Assembly (NCBI GenBank): GCA_938082345.1
Contig: CALLKZ010000019.1
Span: forward strand, 1-64,000
Direction: 5' to 3'
Length of the DNA stretch: 64,000 nucleotides
Origin: UBA8309 sp009936825
Lineage (GTDB): Bacteria > Pseudomonadota > Alphaproteobacteria > Puniceispirillales > Puniceispirillaceae
Made by a program: the position numbers and the translations under genes. Positions 46,294 to 54,034 of this stretch are shown here, piece after piece. The notes below the pieces were generated by a model. The model ran no database searches. It was given only the letters and a program-made list of their open reading frames with translations, and was not told where the DNA came from. The stretch's first letter is position 1. Every line of letters begins with the position of its first letter.

Positions 46294-46419
46294 ATAAATC
46301 TCCGATGCCAAAATCTTGCTTTGTTTAAGCTGGAAAGACATTAGATGTTTTTCCAGCGTTTTTCCATTCACAAAAGCTCCGATGGGCGGCAGAATGACGC
46401 GTGTTTTTTTGAGGATCGA

Positions 46420-47001
46420 ATGGCAAAGCTTTATTTTTCTTATGCGGCGATGAATGCCGGAAAATCCACTATTCTTTTGCAGGCATCGCATAATTACCGC
46501 GAACGCGGAATGACAACGATGTTGATGACAGCAAAGCTGGACGACCGTTTAGCTACTGGGCGGATCGGCTCGCGGATCGGCATTGAGCAGCCAGCTTTTG
46601 CCTTTGCTGAATCGACCGATATGGCCGCGGTAATCAGTGCTGAGCACACCAAAACACCGGTCGATTGTGTATTGATTGATGAGGCGCAATTCCTTACCGA
46701 CGCCCAAGTGTGGCAGCTTGCCGACCTTGTTGATCAATTGCGTATTCCAGTTATGTGCTATGGGCTGCGGACCGATTTTCAGGGCAATCTTTTCCCGGGA
46801 AGCGCGCGCCTTCTTGCGCTGGCTGACGAGCTTCGCGAGATTCGCACAATCTGCCATTGTGGAAGTAAAGCCACGATGGTGGTCCGTCAGGATGGTGATG
46901 GTAAAGTGATTCGCGAAGGGGCGCAGGTGGAGATTGGCGGGAACGAGAAATATATCTCGCTCTGCCGAAAACATTGGGCGCAAGCAATGTCCGAAGTTTA
47001 G
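46420..47001 (+). CDS. tdk: Thymidine kinase (TK1 type)
   Basis: ATP-dependent phosphorylation of thymidine (and deoxyuridine). 193 residues from ATG 46420 with GAGG 5 bases upstream. P-loop MNAGKST, Walker B VLIDEAQF, nucleoside-site GLRTDFQGNLFPGS, zinc pair in CHCGSKATMV with further ligands near ISLCRKHW. It shares a spacer with the divergent upp, and converges on dapB across a repeat array. Confidence 0.95.
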   Translation: MAKLYFSYAAMNAGKSTILLQASHNYRERGMTTMLMTAKLDDRLATGRIGSRIGIEQPAFAFAESTDMAAVISAEHTKTPVDCVLIDEAQFLTDAQVWQLADLVDQLRIPVMCYGLRTDFQGNLFPGSARLLALADELREIRTICHCGSKATMVVRQDGDGKVIREGAQVEIGGNEKYISLCRKHWAQAMSEV

Positions 47002-47058
47002 GCGTTTTAACAAATCCCGAGCGTTTTACCGAAGCCCGAGTGTTTTGCCGAAGCCCGG
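47002..47058. repeat. 19-bp tandem repeat after tdk
   Basis: Three units start at the base after the tdk stop codon: 47002-47020 (GCGTTTTAACAAATCCCGA), 47021-47039 (GCGTTTTACCGAAGCCCGA) and 47040-47058 (GTGTTTTGCCGAAGCCCGG), with the beginning of a fourth. They fill most of the 80-bp tdk-dapB spacer. Confidence 0.85.
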
Positions 47059-47081
47059 GCGTGGGCCAAAATTTATGCGTG

Positions 47082-47903
47082 TCAGCCTGCCAACACATCT
47101 TCCATATTGTAGAATCCCGTTGCAGCTGAAGCGGCGAATCGCGCAGCGCGCAATGCCCCGCGCGCAAAAATCACCCGATCATTGGCTTTGTGGGTAATTT
47201 CGACGCGCTCAGCCTCGCCAAAAAAGATAACTGAATGCTCGCCCGCAACATCACCGCCGCGCAGGACAGAAAATCCAATGTCACCCTTTTTGCGCGCTCC
47301 CGTTTGGCCTTGACGGACCATATCGGCGACATCATCAAGAGCAACCCCGCGCCCGCGCGCAGCCGCGTGACCCAGCGCCAACGCGGTCCCTGACGGGGCG
47401 TCAACCTTATGGTGATGATGCGTTTCCAGAACTTCGATATCCCAGCCATCAACCAGCTGGGCCGCCACCTGTTCAACCAGATTGCCAATAAGCGTAACGC
47501 CGAGCGAGGTGTTGGCACAATATACCAGCGTGCTATGTTTCCCAGCAGCGGCAAGCAACTTTTCGTCATCAACGGTCAATCCGGTAGTGCCAACAACCAG
47601 CCCTACACTATGTTTTGCGGCAAGACCGGCATGCGCAACGCTGGCAGCCGGGCTACTGAAATCAACAACGACATCGGCGTTTTGAAATAACACGGCCGGA
47701 TCATCTGAGATGATCACCCCATTTTCGCCTGTTCCAGCCAGCTGGCCAGCATCCATATTGATGGCATCACTGCCGGGACGATCCGTTGCCGCGACAAGCT
47801 GCAAATCATCACTGGCGGCAATTTCCCTGATCAACATCTGGCCCATTCGGCCAGCCGCGCCCGGAATGGCAATTTTTATTGGTGACTTTATTGATGGTGT
47901 CAT
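47082..47903 (-). CDS. dapB: 4-Hydroxy-tetrahydrodipicolinate reductase
   Basis: Lysine/diaminopimelate pathway reductase. 273 residues from ATG 47903, which gives the usual N-terminus just before IKIAIPGAAGRMGQ (nucleotide-binding GAAGRMG); the open extension to 47963 is not conserved. The family signature EXHHHHKVDAPSGTAL carries the catalytic His and Lys. FSSPAAS and VGTTG are also present. It lies downstream of dnaJ on the same strand. Confidence 0.95.
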   Translation of the reverse strand: MTPSIKSPIKIAIPGAAGRMGQMLIREIAASDDLQLVAATDRPGSDAINMDAGQLAGTGENGVIISDDPAVLFQNADVVVDFSSPAASVAHAGLAAKHSVGLVVGTTGLTVDDEKLLAAAGKHSTLVYCANTSLGVTLIGNLVEQVAAQLVDGWDIEVLETHHHHKVDAPSGTALALGHAAARGRGVALDDVADMVRQGQTGARKKGDIGFSVLRGGDVAGEHSVIFFGEAERVEITHKANDRVIFARGALRAARFAASAATGFYNMEDVLAG

Positions 47904-47979
47904 CGTCTCAACCCTTTTCTCACCGATTGCGGCGAGACTATAAAGCTGTCGCCAGCAGGGCAAGGGTTAAACGCATTTC

Positions 47980-48057
47980 GGCCCAATGTTAAGGCCCGAT
48001 GATAAGGCCCGTCGTTAGAGTCTATCGTTAGAGCCTGTCGTTAAGGCTTAAAATTAG
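47980..48057. repeat. About 13-bp degenerate tandem repeat between dnaJ and dapB
   Basis: Six consecutive diverged units of 12-14 bp run from 47980 into the dnaJ stop: GGCCCAATGTTAA, GGCCCGATGATAA, GGCCCGTCGTTAGA, GTCTATCGTTAGA, GCCTGTCGTTAA, GGCTTAAAATTAG. The last overlaps the dnaJ stop codon at 48054-48056. Confidence 0.8.
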
Positions 48058-49184
48058 GGTTTTTCAGCCCAGATTCGCCGCGCCCGTTTCAGAAAACTAT
48101 CGGTCTCTGGACTGGTGTCCCCCGCCTCAGCGAATGATTTCAGCAGGTCTTTCTGCCGCTTATTCAAATTGGTTGGTGTTTCCACCTGAACTTCGACGAT
48201 TTGATCGCCGCGCGCATTCCGCCGCAAAATAGGCATTCCCTTGCTTCGCATCCGAAACCGTCGACCTGACTGGGTTCCGGGCTCAATCGTCAACCTGGCC
48301 ATTTTGCCCTCAACCGTCGGAACATCGATTGTTCCACCAAGCGCAGCTGTAGTCATTGGCAGGGGAATGCGGGTCATGATATCGGCGCCATCACGGTGCA
48401 AAATAGGGTGCGAATCAACCGCTATGAAAATATACAGATCACCGGCAGCAGCACCACGAAGTCCGGCCTCCCCTTTGCCGGAAAGGCGAATCCGTGTTCC
48501 TGTATCAACCCCAGCCGGAACAGAAACCGACAGAATTTTGCTTTGCTGGACGCGTCCGTCACCACCACATGATTTACACGGATCAGAGATAACCTGTCCC
48601 ATTCCCTGACAAGCGTGACAGGTTCGTTCAACGGCGAAAAATCCCTGCTGCGCACGAATGCGCCCGCTGCCGCCACATGTCCCGCAACTCCGCGGCTGAC
48701 TGCCTTCTGATGACCCGGATCCGCCGCACCCATCACACCCGACAGGAACGGTAACAGTTATATCACGCTGCACGCCGGTAAACGCCTCTTCCAGCGACAC
48801 ATTCATATCATAGCGAAGATCGTTTCCGGCATGATCGGGCTGGCTGGCGCGCCCACGCCCCGAAAATTCGGAGAACATCTGGTCAAAAATGTCTGAAAAG
48901 CCGCCGCCGCCACCGCCAAATCCACTCGCACCGAAACCACCGCCGCCCGCGCCAGCATTATCAAACGCTGCATGTCCCATCCGGTCATAGGCGGCACGCT
49001 TTTGTGGATCTTTTAGAACATCATATGCTGCGGTAGCTTCACGAAACCGCTCACCAGCAGCCTCATCATCTGGATTGCGGTCCGGATGATTTTGCATGGC
49101 AAGCTTGCGATAAGCTATTTTCAGTTCTTTTTCGTCGGCATCCTGCGACACGCCGAGGACTTCGTAGAAATCACGCTTGCTCAT
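48054..49184 (-). CDS. dnaJ: Chaperone DnaJ (Hsp40)
   Basis: Co-chaperone that stimulates DnaK ATPase and delivers clients. 376 residues from ATG 49184 (the GTG at 49199 is less likely). J domain with H33-P34-D35, a Gly/Phe-rich linker (about 76-105), four zinc CXXCXGXG units (CDGCGGSG, CGTCGGSG, CHACQGMG, CKSCGGDG) and the C-terminal peptide-binding domains. It follows dnaK by 90 bp. Confidence 0.97.
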   Translation of the reverse strand: MSKRDFYEVLGVSQDADEKELKIAYRKLAMQNHPDRNPDDEAAGERFREATAAYDVLKDPQKRAAYDRMGHAAFDNAGAGGGGFGASGFGGGGGGFSDIFDQMFSEFSGRGRASQPDHAGNDLRYDMNVSLEEAFTGVQRDITVTVPVGCDGCGGSGSSEGSQPRSCGTCGGSGRIRAQQGFFAVERTCHACQGMGQVISDPCKSCGGDGRVQQSKILSVSVPAGVDTGTRIRLSGKGEAGLRGAAAGDLYIFIAVDSHPILHRDGADIMTRIPLPMTTAALGGTIDVPTVEGKMARLTIEPGTQSGRRFRMRSKGMPILRRNARGDQIVEVQVETPTNLNKRQKDLLKSFAEAGDTSPETDSFLKRARRIWAEKP

Positions 49185-49274
49185 GCCCGTTGCCGCCACA
49201 CTATCTGATAAAGTTATTTGCTAAAGGAGAGGGGCCACCCTTCCAGACAGCCCCGCTAATTCTGCCTGAAAGGC

Positions 49275-51179
49275 CTATTTTTTGTCAGCTTCGTCGTCGA
49301 CCTCTTCAAAATCGGCATCGACAACGGTTTCATCGCCACCTGTTGTTGCTCCCTCTTGGGATGGGTCCGCATCCTGCTCAGCTTGATAGGCAGCCTCGCC
49401 CATCTTCATCATCAACTGTGACAGCTCAGCAGATTTTGCTGTGACGCTTTCTATATCATCACTTTCAAGGGCTTCTTTTAAGGCAGCAATTCCAGCTTCG
49501 ACTTCGGCCTTTGCTTCAGGTTCAGCTTTCTCACCAAGATCATCGATTGCTTTTTGCGCGCCATGCACCAAAGCTTCGCCCTGATTGCGCGTTTCAGCAG
49601 CATCGCGGCGTTTTTTATCTTCCTCGGCATTGGCTTCGGCCTCACTGACCATGCGGTCAATTTCGCTATCTTCCAGTCCACCAGACGCTTGAATCCGGAT
49701 TTCCTGCTCTTTTCCGGTGGCTTTATCTTTCGCGCTGACCTTAACGATGCCGTTGGCATCGATATCAAAAGTCACCTCAACCTGTGGAACACCCCGCGGG
49801 GCAGGGGCAATACCTTCCAGATTAAACTGGCCGAGATGCTTATTATCAGAGGCCATTTCGCGCTCGCCCTGATAGACCGAAATGGTCACAGCGGACTGAT
49901 TATCATCAGCAGTTGAGAAAACCTGACTTTTCTTTGTCGGGATTGTTGTATTGCGGTCAATCAGACGTGTGAAAACCCCGCCAAGGGTTTCAATGCCAAG
50001 CGACAATGGCGTCACGTCGAGAAGCAGAACATCCTTAACCTCACCGGTCAGAACACCCGCCTGAATAGCCGCACCCGAGGCAACAACCTCGTCCGGGTTC
50101 ACGCCGCGATGAGGTTCAGTTTCAAAAAATTCTTTCACCGCTTCGATGATCTTTGGCATTCGGGTCATTCCGCCGACCAAAATTACTTCATCAATCTCGC
50201 TGGCCTTAATACCGGCATCTTTCAGCGCCGCTTTACATGGCTTGATGGTACGCTGGATCAACTCCTCAACCAGCTGTTCCAGCTTGGAGCGGGTCATCTT
50301 TACATTCAGGTGCTTTGGTCCGGTTGCATCAGCGGTGATAAAGGGAAGATTGACATCGGTCTGGATTGCCGAAGAAAGCTCAATCTTGGCTTTCTCAGCA
50401 GCTTCTTTTAGACGCTGGAGCGCGAGTTTGTCTTTACGAAGATCGATACCCTCGCTCGATTTGAACTCATCAGCGAGGTACTGGATGATCTGATGATCAA
50501 AATCCTCTCCGCCAAGGAAGGTGTCTCCGTTTGTTGATTTCACCTCAAAAACGCCGTCACCAACCTCAAGGATTGAAACGTCAAACGTGCCGCCGCCCAG
50601 GTCATAAACAACAATCAGACCCGATTCGCGCTGTTCCAGACCATAGGCCAAAGCCGCTGCGGTTGGCTCATTAATGATGCGCAGAACTTCAAGACCGGCA
50701 ATTTTGCCAGCATCCTTGGTTGCTTGGCGCTGCGAATCGTTAAAATAGGCTGGAACCGTGATCACAGCCTGCGTCACGCTTTCACCAAGATAGGCCTCGG
50801 CATCTTCTTTCAGTTTGCGAAGAACAAAGCTAGAAATCTGGCTTGGTGAATAATCCTCGCCCTCAACCCGTACCCAAGCATCACCATTGCTGGAATCTGC
50901 TATTTCGTAGGGAACGAGTTCGGCGAATTTTTTCGTTGATTTGTCATCATGACGACGGCCAATCAGGCGTTTGATGGCGAATAGCGTGTTTTCCGGATTG
51001 GTTACGGCTTGGCGCTTTGCGGCCTGTCCGACAAGGCGTTCATCACCATCTGCAAAGGCAACCATTGACGGGGTGGTCCGGGCGCCTTCAGCGTTTTCAA
51101 TCACACGCGCCTCTTTACCATCCATCACTGCTACGCATGAATTTGTGGTTCCAAGGTCAATACCGATAACTTTGGCCAT
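49275..51179 (-). CDS. dnaK: Chaperone DnaK (Hsp70)
   Basis: ATP-dependent chaperone. 634 residues: nucleotide-binding domain with IGIDLGTTNSCVAV, VYDLGGGTFDVSIL and ILVGGMTRMPKI, linker VLLLDVTPLSLGIET, substrate-binding domain and helical lid ending in an acidic EVDDEADKK tail (a degenerate form of the usual EEVDD end). Its own heat-shock-type promoter lies 134-161 bp upstream, between grpE and dnaK. Confidence 0.98.
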   Translation of the reverse strand: MAKVIGIDLGTTNSCVAVMDGKEARVIENAEGARTTPSMVAFADGDERLVGQAAKRQAVTNPENTLFAIKRLIGRRHDDKSTKKFAELVPYEIADSSNGDAWVRVEGEDYSPSQISSFVLRKLKEDAEAYLGESVTQAVITVPAYFNDSQRQATKDAGKIAGLEVLRIINEPTAAALAYGLEQRESGLIVVYDLGGGTFDVSILEVGDGVFEVKSTNGDTFLGGEDFDHQIIQYLADEFKSSEGIDLRKDKLALQRLKEAAEKAKIELSSAIQTDVNLPFITADATGPKHLNVKMTRSKLEQLVEELIQRTIKPCKAALKDAGIKASEIDEVILVGGMTRMPKIIEAVKEFFETEPHRGVNPDEVVASGAAIQAGVLTGEVKDVLLLDVTPLSLGIETLGGVFTRLIDRNTTIPTKKSQVFSTADDNQSAVTISVYQGEREMASDNKHLGQFNLEGIAPAPRGVPQVEVTFDIDANGIVKVSAKDKATGKEQEIRIQASGGLEDSEIDRMVSEAEANAEEDKKRRDAAETRNQGEALVHGAQKAIDDLGEKAEPEAKAEVEAGIAALKEALESDDIESVTAKSAELSQLMMKMGEAAYQAEQDADPSQEGATTGGDETVVDADFEEVDDEADKK

Positions 51180-51312
51180 GACTTATTCCTTTCTCATTCA
51201 CCGATCTTCACCGAGGTAGGACCCCAGTGAAATATTCTCGACTTAAATCCATGCCTTACCCTGAGGGCGGCGATAATGGGACTAAGCTTTTAACGTTGAA
51301 ATAATACCGTTC

Positions 51313-51340
51313 ATATGGGACGCCAATCTTTGGTTGCAAG
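51313..51340 (-). promoter_or_regulatory. Sigma-32-type promoter upstream of dnaK
   Basis: On the minus strand, CTTGCAA (51334-51340), 13 bases, then TCCCATAT (51313-51320). This fits the heat-shock consensus CTTGAAA-N11-16-CCCCATNT at all but one base of each element. It lies in the grpE-dnaK gap and would give dnaK-dnaJ an independent heat-shock start. Confidence 0.6.
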
Positions 51341-51361
51341 TACGGGCTGCTTGCTCCGCCG

Positions 51362-52090
51362 CTAATCTTTTTGCGGCGGCGGGTCTGTAGCAGGGGCCTT
51401 GGCCACACCAACCATCGCCGGTCGCAGCAACCTTTCATGCAAAACATAGCCGTGCTGAACTACCTCAACCACCGTTCCGGGCTCTTGCTCGGCGGTTGGA
51501 ACCTCAAACATGGCCTGATGGAAATTATAGTCGAACTTCTCGCCAAGCGGCTTAACTTGGCGAATGCCGTGACGCTCCATTGTTGACTGAATTTCAGACC
51601 AACTAAGTTCCAGTCCGGTAATGAGGCTCCCAATTGTTTCGGCCGACACCTGCTCATCAGCGGCAGGAGCGGCATCGATGGCGCGTGACAGATTATCTAT
51701 CGCGCCAACCAGATCGCGTGAAAACCCTGTATGGCTATATTTGCGCGCAGTTTCCATCTCGCGTTCGGTACGCCGACGCATATTTTCAACATCGGCTAAA
51801 GCTCGCAACAGCTGATCCTTTAGCGAGTCACGCTCAGCCAACAAGGCATCAAACGGATCAGCAGAACCCTCATCTTGAGACGAGGCGTCACCATCAGGGC
51901 CAAAATCTGATGCATCTTGAACGCCAGAATTATCGCCAGAATTATCGCCCGAATTATGGGGGCTCGGAGTCATGTCAGGGGTCGAACTTTCCTCTGCAGG
52001 GTCTGCTTGCTCCGGGTTCCCGGAAGTTGGGCCACCCTGCAAAAGAGTATCCTCCGGGGGTGTATCCCCAGTGTCATTCTGTTCTGTCAT
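51362..52090 (-). CDS. grpE: Nucleotide exchange factor GrpE
   Basis: Releases ADP from DnaK. 242 residues. A long acidic disordered N-terminus (about 1-80) containing NSGDNSGDNSG, then the coiled coil (LLAERDSLKDQLLRALADVENMRRRTEREMETARKYSH region) and beta domain with FDYNFHQAMFEVPTAEQEPGTVVEVVQHGYVLHERLLRPAMVGVA blocks. The coiled coil and beta domain are normal in size; the N-terminal extension accounts for the length above 200. It is divergent from the 52458 gene. Confidence 0.96.
   Translation of the reverse strand: MTEQNDTGDTPPEDTLLQGGPTSGNPEQADPAEESSTPDMTPSPHNSGDNSGDNSGVQDASDFGPDGDASSQDEGSADPFDALLAERDSLKDQLLRALADVENMRRRTEREMETARKYSHTGFSRDLVGAIDNLSRAIDAAPAADEQVSAETIGSLITGLELSWSEIQSTMERHGIRQVKPLGEKFDYNFHQAMFEVPTAEQEPGTVVEVVQHGYVLHERLLRPAMVGVAKAPATDPPPQKD
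51923..51958 (-). repeat. 12-bp in-frame tandem repeat in grpE
   Basis: GCCAGAATTATC occurs twice and GCCCGAATTATG once (51923-51958), encoding the NSGD repeats of the disordered N-terminus. Confidence 0.85.
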
Positions 52091-52149
52091 TTCTCATCCT
52101 TCGCAAAAACACCGCACTGCACGGACAGCTCGCCCTTTGCGTAGAGTTA

Positions 52150-52177
52150 TTTAAGGAGGAATGCTGCATCATCCAAG
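52150..52177 (-). promoter_or_regulatory. Possible heat-shock promoter of grpE
   Basis: On the minus strand, CTTGGAT (52171-52177) followed after 12-13 bases by CTCCTTAA/TCCTTAAA. The -35 resembles CTTGAAA but the -10 is poor. It lies 60-87 bp before the grpE ATG. Weak. Confidence 0.25.
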
Positions 52178-52408
52178 TGGAAAACGCATAGTTTTTTCAA
52201 AAACATCGGCCGAATCGCCAATAATCGCCAATAAAAACGCATTTTCGCGCTTAAAGAGCGAATTTCACGATCATCTTGACGCCAGAATTCGCCCCGCAAT
52301 CGATTTGGATATGCTGATGTTATCTTGGCAAAATCTGGTTACAGCCAAATCTTGTCACTTAGTCTATTGCAACATTTATCATCGGGCTTAAACTATCGAT
52401 TGAATCTA

Positions 52409-52428
52409 GGCATCCAAAATTTGATGCC
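52409..52428. promoter_or_regulatory. 20-bp near-palindrome before the histone-tail protein gene
   Basis: GGCATC (52409-52414) and GATGCC (52423-52428) flank CAAAATTT, and the centre also pairs partly. It ends 13 bp before the Shine-Dalgarno AAGGAG, so a bound protein would block expression of the 52458 gene. No regulator is known. Confidence 0.4.
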
Positions 52429-52457
52429 CAAACTCTGGTTTGAAGGAGTAGCTGTTC

Positions 52458-53417
52458 ATGACGTCGGTGAGGCAGTCAATCACGGCTCAATCGATTACAG
52501 CTTTGTATGAAGAAGCTGAGCAACATGCAGGCGATGGCCCGCCGATGCTGGCACTTGTTCATTCAGCGCCAAATTCTGATTCGCTAACAAGTCCTGAGAT
52601 AGGCCAAGACCCCGAGTTTGAACCAATTTCAATTACCCAGAGGCTCGAAACGCTGCATTATCTTGCCGAAAAAGAAGTTGCAACGGAAATCTTGCCCACC
52701 GAGCCGCCCACACCCAGCGCAATGGACACACCCTCCGATCTTAATATGGGCGATATTCATGAATTGGTTCGGCAAGCGTGGGAAGATGATGCCGCTCTTG
52801 GAAATCAGGTAAAACCGGCGGTAGAAACGCTGCCAGAGTCCGACTCGGAGCCCAATATTGAGATCGCAATGGAGGAAATTGCAGCGGCGGTTGAAGACTC
52901 AACTCCCAATTCTGATTCCCAAACCTCGGATCAGAAGATTTTGGATCAAAGTCTTTTGGATCAAAGTATTTCACGTCAAAATATCTCGAACGACAATTTA
53001 GCCGGCAGAAAAACCGAAAGTTCGAATGACCTGGCGAATGACCCCGCACCCGCAAACGACACGGTAAATGACACCGGGAATGACACCGGGAATCACAAGG
53101 TGAACGACACCTTGATCGGGGATGTGAGCGAGGATGTAACCAGCAATTTTAGGGACTACATAAATGCCACAATCAGAAGCGAATTGCGCCTTGCTCTTGC
53201 TGACAGTCTGAGCAAGGACCTGAACGGCATTATTGGCGATATCATAAAGGATGTTGTGAGCGATACCGTAACGCAAATTCTTGACGGACCAGTTGCCAAA
53301 AAATCCACGGAGAAAAAGCCTGCAGCCAAGAAAGCTACAGCAAAAAAACCTGCGTCGAAGAGAACCACATCAAAGAAATCCGCAGCAAAGAAAACTGTAT
53401 CTAAAAAACGCAACTAG
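52458..53417 (+). CDS. Acidic disordered protein with histone H1-like Lys/Ala-rich tail
   Basis: 319 residues, not recognised as a named family. ATG 52458 has AAGGAG upstream. Residues about 1-220 are acidic and low in hydrophobics, with short repeats (LDQS, NDTGNDTGN). A predicted amphipathic helical segment follows at about 230-280 (FRDYINATIRSELRLALADSLSKDL and on), then a strongly basic tail of about 40 residues built from AAKK/ASKK-like repeats, as in histone H1-like and PhaF/AlgP-type tails. DNA or polyanion binding by the tail is an inference; the helical part recalls PopZ- or phasin-like assembly segments only loosely. It sits between the grpE operon and hrcA. Confidence 0.65.
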   Translation: MTSVRQSITAQSITALYEEAEQHAGDGPPMLALVHSAPNSDSLTSPEIGQDPEFEPISITQRLETLHYLAEKEVATEILPTEPPTPSAMDTPSDLNMGDIHELVRQAWEDDAALGNQVKPAVETLPESDSEPNIEIAMEEIAAAVEDSTPNSDSQTSDQKILDQSLLDQSISRQNISNDNLAGRKTESSNDLANDPAPANDTVNDTGNDTGNHKVNDTLIGDVSEDVTSNFRDYINATIRSELRLALADSLSKDLNGIIGDIIKDVVSDTVTQILDGPVAKKSTEKKPAAKKATAKKPASKRTTSKKSAAKKTVSKKRN

Positions 53418-53473
53418 TCTCTTTACAAACCTATTCTTTATCGGGTGATAACGGTTTTTTAAATGATCTGTCT

Positions 53474-53482
53474 GCATAAGTC
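53474..53482 (+). promoter_or_regulatory. GCATAAGTC motif upstream of the zinc-ribbon protein
   Basis: GCATAAGTC followed by ATAATG lies 57 bp before the start codon at 53531. Second of three copies in the window's spacers. Confidence 0.25.
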
Positions 53483-53530
53483 ATAATGTAGCGTGATTTG
53501 CGCTGCAGCATTATTGACGGACATCACATC

Positions 53531-54031
53531 ATGCAGTTGCTGTGCCCCCATTGCCGGACGTCGGTTCAAATCCCGGATGTCTTTTCACGGTTTTTTGATA
53601 TCCCGGTGGTGTGTTATCTTTGTGGGCGGGCGTTTGCCGTTCCCCCTCAGAACCCCGATTACGACAATATTACCAGCAATATTACCGGCAATATTACCGC
53701 CAACCCCCCTAATCACCTGTTTGAACGGTTGGTTTCAGCCCATCACCACAATCACATCATCACCTGCACAGCCTGCAAAAGCAAAATCGGGCTTGCCGGA
53801 ACCAAATCTCACGCATCTCCACCCACCAATATTATAACTGAAGATATCGAAGTTAGATGTCCGGTATGTGGTGAAGATTTCGTCCATAATTCACAGCAAT
53901 CTTGGTCGGAGAGCCACGGCTTTTTGTGGACAGTGGTTGCGGGGCTGGCACTTGCAGCAATTGTCTTGATGCTGAATTACTTCGGCTTCATCTCGCTGCG
54001 CAATGCGGCAATACTGCTATCATTTAGCTAA
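53531..54031 (+). CDS. Zinc-ribbon protein with C-terminal membrane anchor
   Basis: 166 residues from ATG 53531 (a TTG at 53498 is the only longer start). Four CXXC pairs are visible: CPHC and CYLC near the N-terminus, CTAC and CPVC further on, giving two zinc ribbons. Between them lies an NITS-NITG-NITA linker from a 12-bp tandem repeat. One hydrophobic helix (about 137-157) is close to the C-terminus, so the ribbons should face the cytoplasm if tail-anchored. It resembles MJ0042-type zinc-ribbon proteins at the N-terminus. Function unknown. It converges on hrcA, 3 bp apart. Confidence 0.7.
   Translation: MQLLCPHCRTSVQIPDVFSRFFDIPVVCYLCGRAFAVPPQNPDYDNITSNITGNITANPPNHLFERLVSAHHHNHIITCTACKSKIGLAGTKSHASPPTNIITEDIEVRCPVCGEDFVHNSQQSWSESHGFLWTVVAGLALAAIVLMLNYFGFISLRNAAILLSFS
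53666..53701 (+). repeat. 12-bp in-frame tandem repeat in the zinc-ribbon gene
   Basis: Three units, AATATTACCAGC, AATATTACCGGC and AATATTACCGCC, encode NITS, NITG and NITA. Confidence 0.85.
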
Positions 54032-54034
54032 AAT

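Larger units (their letters stand above)
52091..52457. other. Divergent spacer between grpE and the histone-tail protein
   Basis: 367 bp with no convincing gene. It contains a weak heat-shock-type promoter candidate for grpE (52150-52177), an exact 10-bp tandem pair AATCGCCAAT (52213-52232) and a near-palindrome at 52409-52428. A short open frame at 52161-52391 begins with ATG directly behind AAGGAGGA but the spacing is too short, and the product resembles nothing I know. Confidence 0.5.

Noticed and set aside
45649..46491. Longer upp start at 46491
   Set aside because: It would overlap the tdk 5' end and add about 66 unconserved residues; ATG 46293 has GGAG and family length.
52161..52391. 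76-codon open frame starting right behind AAGGAGGA on the plus strand
   Set aside because: The spacing between Shine-Dalgarno core and ATG is only one or two bases, the product has no recognisable features, and the region holds the grpE upstream signals.
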